From Pycnopodia helianthoides (taxonomy: Eukaryota; Echinodermata; Asteroidea; Forcipulatida; Asteriidae), in the NCBI GenBank assembly GCA_032158295.1, contig CM063260.1, positions 5,961,501-6,025,500 on the forward strand: a stretch of DNA of 64,000 nucleotides. Direction: 5' to 3'. Numbering within the stretch: the first letter of the stretch is position 1; every line of letters begins with the position of its first letter. A program made the translations under genes and the position numbers. This document shows, piece by piece, positions 36,131 to 49,000 of this stretch. The notes beneath the pieces were generated by a model. It had not been told where the DNA came from, searched no databases, and was given only the letters and a program-made list of their open reading frames with translations.

Positions 36131-37136
36131 GCAACACCACCTAAGGCCTAAGTCGAGTTACACTGTACTTTCAGTTCATGGACTAAGTCCAAGATAGGCT
36201 GGTCTTACCCGATACACGAGTGTAGGCAGTCTGCTCAATGAAGTTTCTCAAAGCACAACATTGCCCTCTTGGAAATCAAGTTGGAAAACCAAGTTCTTAG
36301 AAAAAAAGGGCAGTAATCCCCAAGGGCAGTGTGCTGAAGCTTGACTGCGTTGATTCTGTAGGCCCCCCCCCCCAAAAAAAACCCCAAAACACAACTGTTT
36401 ATTGGAATAAATGTTATTTGATTGTTTTGAAACCGGACTAAAAATAGAAACGAAAGGGACTTGCTTTGCTTTCAGCTTCAGTCTCGTTGGAATTGTTTGT
36501 AGAAATGCAGGAACTGTATGTGTGTAAACAAAAGTGCAGCAATGGAACACAAAGCAATCAGCATGTAGTCCAAGTGGATTGAGTTTGGCTGTGGCTTAGG
36601 CTAGATCTCTTTAGCATCCCCATTCCTCAACATTGCCTCTGGCGCCCTCAAGCCAGTCAAAGTCACTCAGTTTGACATGGCTAACTTTAGTAGCTCCATT
36701 CGTTAATAAAAGGTGTTTTTTGTTTACCAAAGCCAACTGTGTGCGTGCACAGGTCATTAACTCAAACTGCACTTTTCTATCGATTTTGAGTGTTGGTTGA
36801 GTTAATGAAAAAATGGCCAAAAAAGCATCTCATAAACGTACAGGAGTTAATTTTCTGGACAACCGTCCATCCCCCCCCACCCCATTAGTGATAGACTAGG
36901 ACTGAATTCTGACAAAAGTTCCGCACTGTTAACATTTAGGTTAAAAATTGATGTTGACAACAAATGGGACAATTATGCTACAATCTGAAAACAGTTCATG
37001 TTGAACACATGCATGAGTGCATGCTGACTTTTGGAGTTGGATCAGGGTTGAAATTCTGGGTGGTACCGGTAGTGAAACTTGCAGTTTATTAGGAAACTTT
37101 TCAAATTATTGATTTGATGTTTTGTAGCGGTTAGTC

Positions 37137-37158
37137 AGTCGGTCGGTCGGTCGGTCGG
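37137..37158. repeat. (GTCG)n tetranucleotide microsatellite
   Basis: About five perfect GTCG units, notable for repeated CpG in otherwise AT-rich DNA; 250 bp upstream of the candidate 58-bp exon. Confidence 0.9.
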
Positions 37159-37405
37159 GGTACAGAAAACAAATTTTGTTGTTGTTGTTATGCCTTACCA
37201 ATACTAAACCTGTAGCATGCTCTGGATAGTTTGAACTCATGAAATTGTGTCTATTCTGAATTGTTTATTTCTAGGAATGAAAACTTCTTTGCGTATAAAA
37301 AAATATTGTGCTTTTGATTTAGTTTGATTGAAACACAAGCTTTTGAAGGTAAACTTGAGCACAGTTTATTTTATCTTTTTTCCCCTTCTCGTTTCCACCC
37401 TCCAG

Positions 37406-37463
37406 GTTTTCAAGTAATTTGTAAAAGCTCAATCAATGTTTGCCACAGGAGATAGAGGCACCG
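37406..37463 (+). other. Candidate 58-bp exon, possibly 5' untranslated
   Basis: The segment is preceded by a long pyrimidine tract ending CCACCCTCCAG and followed by CCG|GTAAGT, both close to consensus. It contains one ATG at 37436, giving nine codons plus one base. If joined directly to 60836, this reads for only four more codons before a stop at the Met-His-stop frame, so it would be a short upstream ORF and the exon non-coding with respect to SOBP. That would make a 23.4-kb 5' intron. It could instead belong to another transcript or be a chance pair of sites. The call rests only on splice-site quality. Confidence 0.35.
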
Positions 37464-37920
37464 GTAAGTCAATTTCTTTTTTTAATTTTTTTTTTTAGCT
37501 CTAAGCATGTTCGGCCTGAATGCAAAAATTTTGGATCAAAAGGGAAGACGAGCTGAATAGAGAGATGTCTTCAAATGCGCTATTATCAAGTCTACAACTC
37601 GCATTGTTTTTTGACCGCGCGAGGGCGTGTGTGAACTGAATTTACGTGCTGCAAAACACGTAATAAAAGACTTGTTTTGGGGGTTTTTGTTTTAATGTTG
37701 TTGTCATTATTACTGTTTTATTAGGCCCTTGATACAAAAAAACAACATATAGGGAGTCAAAATAAAATGAAAACGGTAATTGTGAAGCTAGGAAATTTGC
37801 AGTTGAGTGGGCCCCCCATGGGGTCAAAATAATGGTCAATTGCATTCGTTTGAAAACTTGAAAAGGGAAATTTCATTTTTCTGGAAAATTTTGTTAGGAG
37901 CAACATGCTCTAGACTCGGG

Positions 37921-38063
37921 CAGGCCTGATACTTTGTTCTTTGCAAGGGCAAAGTGGTTTTTCTTCAAGGGCACCTCTAAAATGAGGGCAGCTTAACTTT
38001 CTACTGGAATGTTTCAAGAAGGCACCAAGGCAATGACCAGTGGCACTTTCCCCCTGAAGTATC
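37921..38063 (+). mobile_element. MITE family F variant adjoining an E element
   Basis: Starts CAGGCCTGATACTTTGTTC and carries CAAGGGCAAAGTGG and GGCACCAAGGCAATGACCAG. It runs directly into an E element at 38064. Lies about 460 bp downstream of the 58-bp candidate exon. Confidence 0.6.
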
Positions 38064-38264
38064 GAGTCCTAATTTCCCTAGTGAATGCTTATAAGCAGAA
38101 AATATTGCCTACAAATTGTCTGCTTAGCAAAATTGAGCAGGATACCGGTCGCAGATTGTACATATATGACACGGTATTTTGGCTGGTAACCTTATTCTGG
38201 TGAGCGTAATTTTGTTGTGCATAGCTCCTTTATGTGCTTGAGCAGCTCCATGATATTGGGCCCA
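38064..38264 (+). mobile_element. MITE family E, copy 3
   Basis: Left end eroded (GAGTCCTAATTTCCC). The middle GGTATTTTGGCTGGTAACCT and right end GCAGCTCCATGATATTGGGC are clear. Confidence 0.75.
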
Positions 38265-38790
38265 GTTCGGTTGCATGAGGGTATGGACCAGAATTGAGCT
38301 CTATCAAATATAGGCTTTAAGTGTACAATTTAATTTTTTGGGGTGAAATGCAACTGGACTATTGAAACCGGTTGAAATCTCATTGAGACTAAGTGTCTGA
38401 AAATGCACGCAATTGCAATGATCGTGAAGGAGCACTCTTGGAATGGAGTACAAGCGTTTACATCTGTACTAATGGTGCATTGCCTGTCTGTAAATACGTT
38501 GTGAGCTCTCTGCGAAGACGTGACTTCACTTGGAATTACGCCCAAATGCGAGCGATGGTGGTGTCAATTTGACGGAATTACGAACGATTAAGGTCAACAT
38601 TTTTTTATCATCAAATAAGACCGGAGCATATTCTGCCCGATATTATTAAAAAGGTCAGAGATTTTTCTGGCTGGTAGATTTGGCACTTTACAGTCCAGAG
38701 AGTCCAAATTCCTGGAATATCTGAGAGCTATTTGAGATGTTCGCAACTAATTTCAATTTCAGATTGGGATAATGATCAGACTGGGTCGTT

Positions 38791-38809
38791 AACACACACA
38801 CACACACAC
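38791..38809. repeat. (AC)n microsatellite followed by A-run
   Basis: Nine to ten AC units run into CCC and a 12-A tract. Confidence 0.9.
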
Positions 38810-38889
38810 CCAAAAAAAAAAAACTCCTAAAAGCGTAGTCATTATCGTCGTGGAGATAATGACAAGGCAAGGGAAAGTGTTTATACAGT

Positions 38890-39080
38890 CCTTACAAACA
38901 TCAATTATATGGAATTATCTTAAAACACTAATTACAGTTGCACCCTCGTTTACAGCGCAGAGAACAGTGGGCACCGGGTTTTAGATGTAAATGCTAATAA
39001 AGTGTGGAGGAGACATTTTCTCCGATTTCTTTTTTTTAATTAAACCTTCAGCACGACCAGATTTTAATTACAGTGGACTT
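38890..39080. promoter_or_regulatory. Candidate regulatory island
   Basis: CACTAATTACAGTTG (38928), AATGCTAATAAAGTG (38990), TTTAATTAAACC (39035) and TTTTAATTACAGTGG (39061) are closely spaced homeodomain words; the two TAATTACAGT copies are near-identical. About 1.5 kb downstream of the 58-bp exon. Confidence 0.22.
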
Positions 39081-39597
39081 GTAGAAACAGCGACCCAATT
39101 TCCTCTTTAGGTTGAGGACGTGGTAAACAATGAATTCATTATTAAATGGGAATAAATGGTCATTTGGTGAAGAACCTCTTTTTTTATTCCGGAGGATAAA
39201 TTGGTAATTATCTGTAAAACAAAAAAGCTGTTGGGAGCATTCTGAAAGCTCACTCTTCGAGATCACACCAGTACCAAATCTACCAAGGTAGTATTTCTGT
39301 GTGAAATACTGTCTCAGCGTTGGAGAAAAAATAAACATGTTTTCTTGTGTAGTTTTCCCTAAACACGTAGCCATGTTGGTTGAAAGGTGTCGTGTGTGAA
39401 TGAATCTATTCTTACGTAAAAACAAAACATTGATGTACTTTCCTTTGTACGATTGAGTCTTTGATTTTAATTGGAGTTGTAGTATGAGACATTTGGGGGT
39501 TTAAATGGTGGAAGTCTTGGTGGGGAAAAAAGGGAGAAGGTTGGGTGAAGCAAAGACGGGAAGGGAAGTGTTGTTGATATTTGGAAGAGACCCGCCC

Positions 39598-39726
39598 AAA
39601 ATAAAAACAAAACAAAAACAAGCAAAAGGCAGAACAAAAACAAACCAAACAAACAAAAAGCAAAACAAAAAAACAAACAAAAAATAAAAGTAAAAAAACA
39701 AACAAACAAAAAATAAAGACAAAAAC
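39598..39726. repeat. A/C-only low-complexity tract
   Basis: About 130 bases of AAAAC/AAAC/CAAA permutations with almost no T. It makes long stop-poor frames on the minus strand (Phe/Cys/Leu/Val runs) that are artefacts. Confidence 0.9.
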
Positions 39727-40209
39727 AGAGTACTGTAAATAATTTCAGTTTACAAAATTGCAGCAGAAACTCTCTTGCTTTCATCACTCTGGGAAAAAAA
39801 TATTCCACAAAAAAAAAGGCAAAGAGTAATTCAGAGAAGTTTCTTGGATGACTGGCGCAGTAATTGTCTGAAACATTCCTGGAAATGATTGAAAACGACG
39901 TGATGTATGTCATCCGAAATAGAAGTGAAGTGAACAAGCATTTTAGGTCCATGATCTCACCAAGTTAGAGCTCCTGCTATGATTAGGAGGTTTGAATGTA
40001 CATGTAGAGCACAGACTCTCCACTCTAGGCAAGGAGAAGCACTTAGATAAAACAATTGTTTTTAAGCTAATTTTTATAATAATCATTATTGTTATTGGTT
40101 TATTTCATACAATTAAAAACATGAAAGAAAGTACAGTGTGGCAATCGATAGGTTGAATTGCACTGTACAGAGAAACATCTAAAATGTAGCCAAATGAAAT
40201 ATTTGACAA

Positions 40210-40271
40210 ACATAATTTGTTATTATGCTTAGTTACTTTTAGTGCTTAAGCAGCTCTTTGAAATTGGGCCG
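40210..40271 (+). mobile_element. MITE family E, right-end fragment
   Basis: Only the right portion remains: GCTTAGTTACTTTTAGTGCT and AAGCAGCTCTTTGAAATTGG. Confidence 0.65.
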
Positions 40272-41725
40272 TGGTCCAAGACCGATTGTTCGTATTGATC
40301 CCTAGCACCAATGTCGCACATGGCTACTGTCTGCCACGCTCGCCATTTGCGCTTATTGCGAATTGTGGTAAGCGTGTGAATGCGCACTACACTGTATAAC
40401 ACACGGGGACATTGACTCCCAAAATGGCGCCAGCCAAAGATTAATGCGATGAGGACGCCAGGTGAATTGGGTCAATTCTCGGTACCACCAAAACCCAGAT
40501 GAGATTAACAACTGAACAGATACACATGATGACTGTGGAGAACAAGTTATATTTTGGAGGCTATTCTAAAAGTGAGAAGGATGGGCATAAAATGCATGGT
40601 GGCTTGCTGAGGATTTCAACCACAAAGCAAGGACAGCCATTTTTAACCTAAACTCTTTGTATCTGCTAGTTCAATGACCTTACAAAAAAAAAAAAAAAAA
40701 AAGGTCAATGTAGTGGGGTCCCGTAAAACTCCAAACCGGCCATTCTTTGCCCAACTTCCTTCCTGCAGCCACCAAATATGGTCATGAGTTACAAACATCC
40801 TTACAATGTTTCCTACAAAATATTGCAGATAAAAAAAAAAAAAAAAAAAAAAAATTCTTGTTTCTACTGGTTAACTGGCTGGTTGAAGGTCAGAATTTAG
40901 AGCAGCTGTCAATCTTCATAAAGTACCAGATGTGATTACAATGTAAAACTTCTGAGTTCGTCACCAGATCTTGACTCCTCTCCTTCGAGGTGATTTTTTT
41001 TCAGACCTACTTAACAGACTCTTGGTGAAACAGTTCAATAAAACCATATGTAAATGATTTAAGCTTTATTAAAAACGTCAACTTAATCATTCGGCTGTGA
41101 CTTGAGAGAAAACCCAACTGTTGTTGTACCTTATTTGACACAATTATCCACAATAGGTTTTTCCAAAAAAAAAAAATTCTCAAACTGGAATGCTGTTTCA
41201 GGAGGGGTTCAAATTGTTGGAAGTTATCAGAAATGAGAAGTCACGTTTCACTCACCAGAAGTACAGAGTTCACTCAGGTTTTTGAACAAGACGCCGAAGA
41301 AGTATCACCTAGTTTGAATGATTCGATATCTGCCGTTTGAGTCACCGGTGTGATTGCAGTTGCAGCTGTTTCACCGTGTTTTGAAAATGTCCTTGGTAAA
41401 AAAAATATCCCTTTTTTTTGTTTTTATGAAGTGTATTTAAAACACATTTAGGTTTGGTAGTGTGGGAAGAGAGATAAAAAACAAAACAAAGGAAGCCGAG
41501 AAATGAGACACCCAAAAGTCAAAACAGAAACTTGATAATCACCATGAATCATTCAAAAATGATGTTGACTGTGTTGACTTACACTGTAAAAAGTTTCAAT
41601 TGCGAAAAAAAACCTGGTTGTAACAAATAAAATTGTACTGCTTTGTGGATTGGCAATCCCAACTCAGTGCTTCCCCCAAAAGGTGCATGTCCTTTGTTCT
41701 GAGGAAGAGCTATAACATTAATACA

Positions 41726-42113
41726 TAACATTACAGAATTGGTAAGAACAAAAAATTGTAAAAATATACTTTTTGATCACAGATTTACATAAAACTTACA
41801 TGGTTTAATGATAATGATAGTAGAAAACATCCCTTGAAATATTTCTGTCTGAAATGCCATATTTGATGAGAAATGAATAAACTAATTTTCCAATTGGAGT
41901 TTATCGCTCAGTGAGCGGTTCATTCATTTGTTGAATCTATATGATTTCATGCAAATGTGTAATCCGTTTTTCACTATTTTCTCGTGACCCAGATGGCCAA
42001 TCGATCTCAAACTTCTACAGGTTTGTCAGTTTATGTATATGGTGGATTACATAAAGTGCTTACACTGCCAGCAACTGTTTTGTTAGCAAAACCAATTCTG
42101 TAATGTTCCTTTA
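41726..42113 (+). mobile_element. MITE family A, copy 4
   Basis: Same body and right terminal repeat as copies 1 and 2. The left terminus is eroded (AACATTACAGAATTGG preceded by ATACAT). Immediately downstream is a 27-T run (42149-42175). Confidence 0.88.
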
Positions 42114-42148
42114 AGTCTTTATAAGTCATGTGATTATTATGTTGACTG

Positions 42149-42175
42149 TTTTTTTTTTTTTTTTTTTTTTTTTTT
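42149..42175. repeat. 27-T homopolymer
   Basis: Lies 35 bp beyond MITE A copy 4. Other long A/T runs are 40830-40854 (25 A) and 40684-40701 (18 A). Confidence 0.9.
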
Positions 42176-43275
42176 ATTTTTTATTATACAAACCTTTGGC
42201 AAGCTTCATGTTCAGATCGGCCATTGAAAGGAAATTACAATCCCAGGAACTGACTTTTCTTTCCTTTTCGATTTTGTTTTGCTCACACTCAAAAACAATG
42301 CAGGGTTTTGTTACCAGTTTGGTAAAAAAGAAGAAGAATTCCCCACACCTGTGTTTCAGAATGACCAACAAATTGCATGTTGCTGTCAATTACTGAAATA
42401 CGTGTGCTACTCAAGTATCAAGCCCGGGAAAAAGAGAAACCAGCCAGCTGGGCTCGTCAAAAATGCCATGATTTTCTACCCGCCTTGGAATTTCAAAAAG
42501 GGCATTCACGGCACGGCTTCCATAGTTGGGCAATTAAAGCTCCGAGCAAATGAGGAGGAATCCAGAAACAGTCTCAAATTGTTTGAAGGGGGGGGGGGAG
42601 AAATTTCTGAGAGGCCATCAAAAGGAGATTTGTGATTCTTCAAATCTTGACACCGTATTAATCAACAATCTCAAATGTGAGGTTTATAGATTTCTCCATA
42701 TGTGGAGTTTTTTTCTGATTTGATCTTTTTTTGCTTTGAACCTGTCAGGATTTGTTTTATCTGTGGACATGGTGGGTTCTCTAATTTACCGGGGAAAAAA
42801 AAAAATAAATTATAACACTGTTTGCCCTAACCTTTTCAATTTGTAGTCCAGGGCTCAAAATATCCACTGGTTTTCATTCGGTAATTTTAACATTGGATCC
42901 GTAATCTACTCAAAACCAAACAAGTCCAACAGTCGCTTGGTTTTTTTTTTTCCCTCAAGTACAAATTTACAAACATGTATTCTTAAGGTTTGCTAATTTA
43001 TTAGGTGGGATTTCCAAGTCTAAATCCCCCAGCCAAAAGTTCAGTAAGTCTTGGGAAAAAGTACTTTTGGTTTAGTGATAGCTCTTAGATGAAAGTCCCA
43101 TGAAATTCGAGATCTGCCAATGTACATGTACAATGGTATGCAGTTGCAGAAGGGAACAAAAACAAACAAATTGTGTGTTTTTTATTTTGTATTTGTTTTC
43201 TTATTGGTCATTATTTTTTTTGTAAATGAAGCTTAAATGTTATGGTGTTTTTAAAAGCCCTGCTGTGCAATCAGC

Positions 43276-43445
43276 AGCCGATTTCACGAAGCGCTAGGAT
43301 TAATCCTATCTCGAGTTAGGATAAGTAACTCGTCCTAACTTAGGATGGGTTCAATGTGTCCTAACGTCTATGGATACGGAACTTAACTCGTCCTAAGCCC
43401 TAAGATTAATCCTAAGTTAGGAAGAGTTTGGTGAAATCGACGGCT
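43276..43445. mobile_element. Palindromic MITE family I
   Basis: A 170-bp element with ends AGCCGATTTCACGAAGCGCT and GTTTGGTGAAATCGACGGCT. The interior is full of inverted CCTAAC/GTTAGG and GGATTAATCC blocks, so it can fold into a long hairpin. It carries several GGATTA words, the core of Otx/Pitx-type (K50 homeodomain) sites. Confidence 0.8.
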
Positions 43446-43596
43446 GGGGCATTCTAAATGGTTTTATCAGGATGATTGTTGTGAATTGATCTGAAAGAAG
43501 AAAAAAAAAATGAAATGAATTTTGTGTATCGGCCACAATTGGCACCCATTGGCCTGCACCTATCAGCGCGATACGCTAGCGTGTGCATGGGGATAA

Positions 43597-43740
43597 CCCT
43601 GGTCCAGACATGGAAGCAATGGCAACTGTTGCTCTGTGGCCCCTTCAAAAGTTTCTCATAAACTTAAAGACTTTCCAATGGAAGTGCCCTTTGCAAACTG
43701 AAATTGGCCATGACCTCTCAAAGATAAAGTTTCAGGCCTA
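43597..43740 (-). mobile_element. MITE family F, copy in reverse orientation
   Basis: CCTGGTCCAGACATGGAAGC through GGCCCCTTCAAAAGTTTCTC to TTTCAGGCCTA; the same order as copy 1 at 64-232, more diverged. Confidence 0.7.
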
Positions 43741-45684
43741 TTCTTATTCAATATATTTTTGTATTTTTGTTTTGTTTTGTTTTTATACAATATATTTTTG
43801 GGGTATTATGAAAGAGCACCATTTTTTCATTATTATTAATAAGTTAATAAATCTGCTTACCGGTAACACATTTTTTGTGCTTACTGTATAGCAAAAAATG
43901 CATAGGAGTAAATAGGTGCACATATCAAACTGGAAGATTTGACGGCCTGCATGTGGGATGACAATGAATTTGCATTGTTACATCACTCGTGTGCTGATAA
44001 GACCTGCCAGCAAGTTGCTGTGCCTTTTGTTTTGTTGACGGTAAAAGCAGCGATTAAGAAATGGACATTTTGCAAAACAGAAAATGTTTGCTTGCACAGG
44101 CTTTATAAAATGATTCCCTAGTGCTATTTTTGTACTTTAATTTCCACTTATGCCAAAGGAACTAAATGAAAACTCACACCTCGACAAATTTTTATTTTAA
44201 ACAAATTCTCTTTAAAATGAAATCATCAAGTTGAGATATTTGTATGCAGAATTCCCCTAGAAATCAATCAGATCGACTGATTGAATCAACCGGCTCATCG
44301 AAAAACCCATCGCCATTCAGAGGGGAGATTATCAAAATGGTGCTGAGCACGGCAGACAACACAAACACCAAATTCCTGTTGAATTTTTGGGTCTTTTCGG
44401 GGCTTTCCAGGCAGCTTCCCAAGTGACCTTTTCGTCAGCAGAGAATGTTTACGCTCTCCTTGGAAGGATCCTGAAGAAAAAAAACAATGGATTAATCTCT
44501 GAAATTTGACCCTGTACAGGAAACGCTAATATTGTCACTGTCACGAAGACCCACGAAATAAAACATTAAAAAAAAAATGCAACATGAAATGGAATGGAAT
44601 GTGCCATCACACTCTGTGCCAAATCTGATACACCTTACTCCTATTTTAGTAGAAGAATGCGAACAAATGATTTCACCATGATTTTTTTAAAACTGTTTTG
44701 AAATGTTCTGAGATAGTAGAGAGATAAGATTGTTAACCTTTCCAGTTCAACTTGCTCTTTACAGCAATCTGAACTTTACCAGTAAACAAACCACAGGTAC
44801 TTGGTACATGGTAAATGTACATGACATAAGAAAAAAAAACCACACCAAAAGAGGCATGTTTCTTTAAAATTTCTTATTTAATCAAATAATGATTTAAGTG
44901 TTTTTGGTTTTGTGTCTAACTCATTCGCGTGCAGAATTTGGGACTTATTTGGGTGGAAAGGACAAACCAGAGAGGTTTGTGATCGCACCTTGAAACATTT
45001 TTGGAGATTTTTTCCAAGACTGGGAATTGTTAAAAAAAGCCGATAAACAACTTTGATGTTTTCATCCGTGGCCGTGTTTAGAGAGTGTACTAATTTCAGA
45101 TCCGAAAAATGGTTTAACTTTATGAGCAGGGAGGGCGGTCATAAAACAATTGTTGGACCTTAGTTAAACGCGATCGGGTTATCTTCGGTTTTAAGAGGTC
45201 AAAAAGAATGTGACCTCATGCACTAACATCTGGTTTATTCATAATAACAGGTGAGACAAAAATGACCTGAGCGAAAGTTTTGGTGCTTTGTCTCAATTTT
45301 TTAATATTGCCCTTTCATTTGCCTTAATATTTTCCTGGCTTTTCTGGGATTTGGGACACATGCGCCTTTTGGCGACAGTTAACTTTTTAAACTTTTATGC
45401 TCTCCTGTGGCATCCCACTGTTGTGTAACGAAAGATTTTATTATTTGTACATGTACTTGTGAATGTTGTGCTTGAATAAATATGATTATTATTATTTGAT
45501 CGTTACGTTATGTAACAATCAGACACTGGAAGAGGTCAAACATTTTTGTCCAGACACCAGGTTAACAGATAAACCCAAAGTGGTTTTGAGGTTAAACCCT
45601 TTACATGTAGCTAGATGGTCTACCTTCTTGTAGTTAAACTTGATTTGGTCTAACTTTCATTTTATTCAGACACACAAAGTTTAA

Positions 45685-46063
45685 AGGCAGTGGACACTAT
45701 TGGTAATTACTCAAAATAATTGTTAGCATAAAACCTTACTTGGTAACGAGTAATGGGGAGAGGTTGACAGTATAAAACATTGTGAGAAACGGCTCCCTCT
45801 GAAGTGACATAGTTTTCGAGAAAGAAGTAATTTTCCACGAATTTGTTTTCAAGACCTCAGAATTAGATTTTGAGGTCTCAAAATCAACCATCTGAAAGCA
45901 CACAACTTCGTGTGACAAGGTTGTTTTTTCTTTCATAGTTATCTCGCAACTTCTACAACCAATTGAGCTCAAGTTTTTACAGGTTTTGTTATGTTATCCA
46001 TATGTTGAGATACACCAAGTGAGAAGACTGGTCTTTGACAATTACCAATAGTGTCCTGTGTCT
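45685..46063 (-). mobile_element. MITE family B, copy 3
   Basis: Best-preserved B element: AGGCAGTGGACACTATTGGT at the left and ACCAATAGTGTCCTGTGTCT at the right, with TTAA on each side (45681-45684, 46064-46067). An internal inverted repeat around CAGAATTAGATTTTGAGGTC. Inserted in what looks like another repeat, since GTTAAACTTGATT occurs on both flanks (45630 and 46078). Confidence 0.9.
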
Positions 46064-46067
46064 TTAA

Positions 46068-49000
46068 CGCAAGGAGGTTAAACTTGATTAAAGCTACTCT
46101 AAACCGAATTTAGCACCGTGTCTGAACGACCACATTATGGTTATTTACAGAACTTACCCCTCTTGATCTTTTTCAAAGCCGCTAGGACTGTTAAGTTGCT
46201 AAGAGCGATTGGCTTGGTGCTACTTCAAATACTCTCTAATTTATCCACTCCTATATTTAGCCTTCCCAGTCCCATCTCAGTCTAAATTCCTTTCCCTTCA
46301 TTCCTCCATAATTTAGAAGAAAAAAAAGGAGAAAAATGTAGTTTAAAAAAAAAAAAGACTATCAACTACAGGAAACAGGAATGCAAACAGTTTCAGCTGA
46401 TCGGCTGATTTCCTCTTTTCAAATTGTTTTTGGTAAAAAAAAAATGCTAAGGCCACAGGGAACCGAAAAGTGGTGTGTGCTCGTTCATTTCCTCCTTTTT
46501 CCCCTTTTTTCCCCCCCCTCGTGAAGTTGCATGTCTGGATCAATACATTTTTGACATTTTTGGAATGTCGTTAAAAATTTACATGATTTCGTGAGAAGTT
46601 TATAAGATACGATCAACCAAAGTGTCGTCTTGCTTGAAATTTGAACATAACGAAAGTAAACATTTGGGCCAAAAAATTACATTAACAACAGTTTCTGTTT
46701 TGTTTTCGTTTGATAGAGGTGAACGTTAGAAATGGTTGCGAAATCCCCTCTCCTTATGTTTTTCCTGCACATCATTTGGTTTGATGTCCAAGGAAAGACA
46801 GCGTTTAATCAGAAATTCTTCAAACTTTCCTTTTCCGTTTCGGACATTCTACCAGAGTGGATGAATGTGTTGAAGTAGTTTAAACAGTACTTGCTTGTTC
46901 GGGAAATCCCTTCTTTTTTTTGGAGGGAATCCGGGAAAAAGGTGAGTCGAAACCCCCTTTTGAGAAGTACTTGCTCTTTGTCCGACGCCACGGTATGCAT
47001 TAATAGGAAAGTGAGAAACGACTGAAGAATGTATTGGTTTTTTTTGTAAACACTTTTAGTTTTAAGAGCGGCATTTCATGGGAATTTTCTGGATTTTTGT
47101 TTAAAGTGAAACTAACATTTGAAGATTTAGTGTGAGAGACTGGTTGAGAGACGCTAGCTACCCCCATAATAATGTTTATGATTCTTATATCAACCAAGTT
47201 ACTCTGTAAGTTGAGCATTTGTGGTCAAATGTCACGAAAACATGAGACAGTATTTCTTGTTTTGGCTGAAAACTTTTGTTGTTATTTGAAAAAACACATT
47301 TCAATAATAAGCAATACGAATAATGCTCAGCATCCGTGATTGTTAGCTTTTAGCTTTCAGATCAAAATATGTGAGAAGCTGAAGTCATTTTTCAATTAAT
47401 TATTATTTTACCCGAAGAAGGGAGTTTCCCTTTTGTAAGAGTTTCTTTCAAATGGAAAAATATAGATTGGATGTCTTAAGTAGTTAAAACTCATACAGAA
47501 AAATTGCTAATTCATCATTTGAAAGCTTACTTCAAATAAAGTTGCGGAAATCTTTTACTGAAATTGTATAAATTTCTGGAGGGAATTCAATTACATCGGA
47601 CCCATTTGAAGAAAATGTTCAGTGGTTTTGTAATTTTTTTTGCAAACTGAAAAGATTATTGTAAGAAGCATGAATTCTCTTTCAAAAGCCAGCGATGTTA
47701 ATGCACCATGTACTTAAATTAAAGTATCAGTAAAATTTAGGAAATAAGAAAGTAGCCACATACCGAACAGACCAACTTAAGTTAAGTGGGTCTGTAGTTG
47801 CTTTTCAGGCCTTCTTATTTTCTAAAGTTTTTACATTTTCAAGCAAAAACATTTAAAGGGAAAATTTCCACCGTGGTCGTCTGTATACCAGGATGTAAGT
47901 TACGCGCAAATCTGCGAACAGTTTATATTTTCCAATCTTACCAATGTTTTGCACACCCTTTAATTCACATTTTTTAATTATTCAAAAAACCTTACAAGTT
48001 ATTCAACCTTTTACCCAGCATCAATGATTCACCCACCCCCCCCCCCCACCAATAAATAATGGTCGAGATAAATCATTCTCGGAATAATCTCTTTGATTGC
48101 ACAGCTAACCACTTGCATCAATAAAAAAAAATATATATAAAAAAAAAAAATGTTTTTACAAGCCGTCCCCTCCAAACCCCAGCATTTTCCATTAAAAACT
48201 ATCCGGGTACTAATCCCTAAATTGTTTATCCATTTGGCATTTTTAAAAGCATGGGTCATCTCCTTCCCCCCTCCACTGATATCACGGATTACATTCACAG
48301 CATCTTAACTCAGCAAATTCTTAGTACATGTAATAATATAAACATTGCCAAGCATCACTGCACTCAGACATTTTTTCGTAATACAAAATTTGGACTATGC
48401 ATTTTCGGGGTTGGATAAGTCCATTTCCGGCTGGAGGGGGGAACTGGAAACTCGAGGCCATTTTCTACTTTAAATTCATTGAATAGTTTTTTTTGTTTTG
48501 TTTTTCCTTTTCTTGTGGAATTCATTATCTTAGCGATTTCAGTTGTATAAATACATTCACACGAACATTGGGAACGGCATAAACACGGTGTATTTTCTTT
48601 CCTTCAGCTGGGATTATTTCCACAATTGATTGTTTCTCATTAATTAAAATTCAGAATAACATGTTTTACGGTTGGCTTCCCCTTTTATAATTAAACCCTG
48701 ATTGTTATTACATTACAGAGGAGCGAAGTTGCATAAATGTATTACCAAACCCTAATGTGAAGCTGTTTTATTCAATTTCTCATCTCCGAGGAGGAAAAAA
48801 AACAAACCCAAATGCCTTTACCCTAGGAAAAAAAGGAGAAAATTAAATTAGATTAATATTAAAACTAAAGAAACCTTCGGAGTAAGTTGCTGTGAGGTGA
48901 AACCAATTGACATTCTTATTGAAATGGCACCTTAGCGTCTAGTGTAAAATGACAAAAATGACACCAGGGTATCTTCGAATCACTTTCAATATTGTATCTT

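Larger units (their letters stand above)
34421..37405. other. Gene-free DNA upstream of the 58-bp candidate exon
   Basis: Apart from the partial J element (36037-36130) and the GTCG repeat I see nothing supported. Homeodomain-like words occur at 35020-35045 (CTTAATTACTATTTAATCAT). Confidence 0.4.

Noticed and set aside
39467..39952. 161-codon frame on the minus strand
   Set aside because: It is Phe/Leu/Cys/Val-rich because it translates an A/C-only low-complexity tract; no splice sites or domain support.
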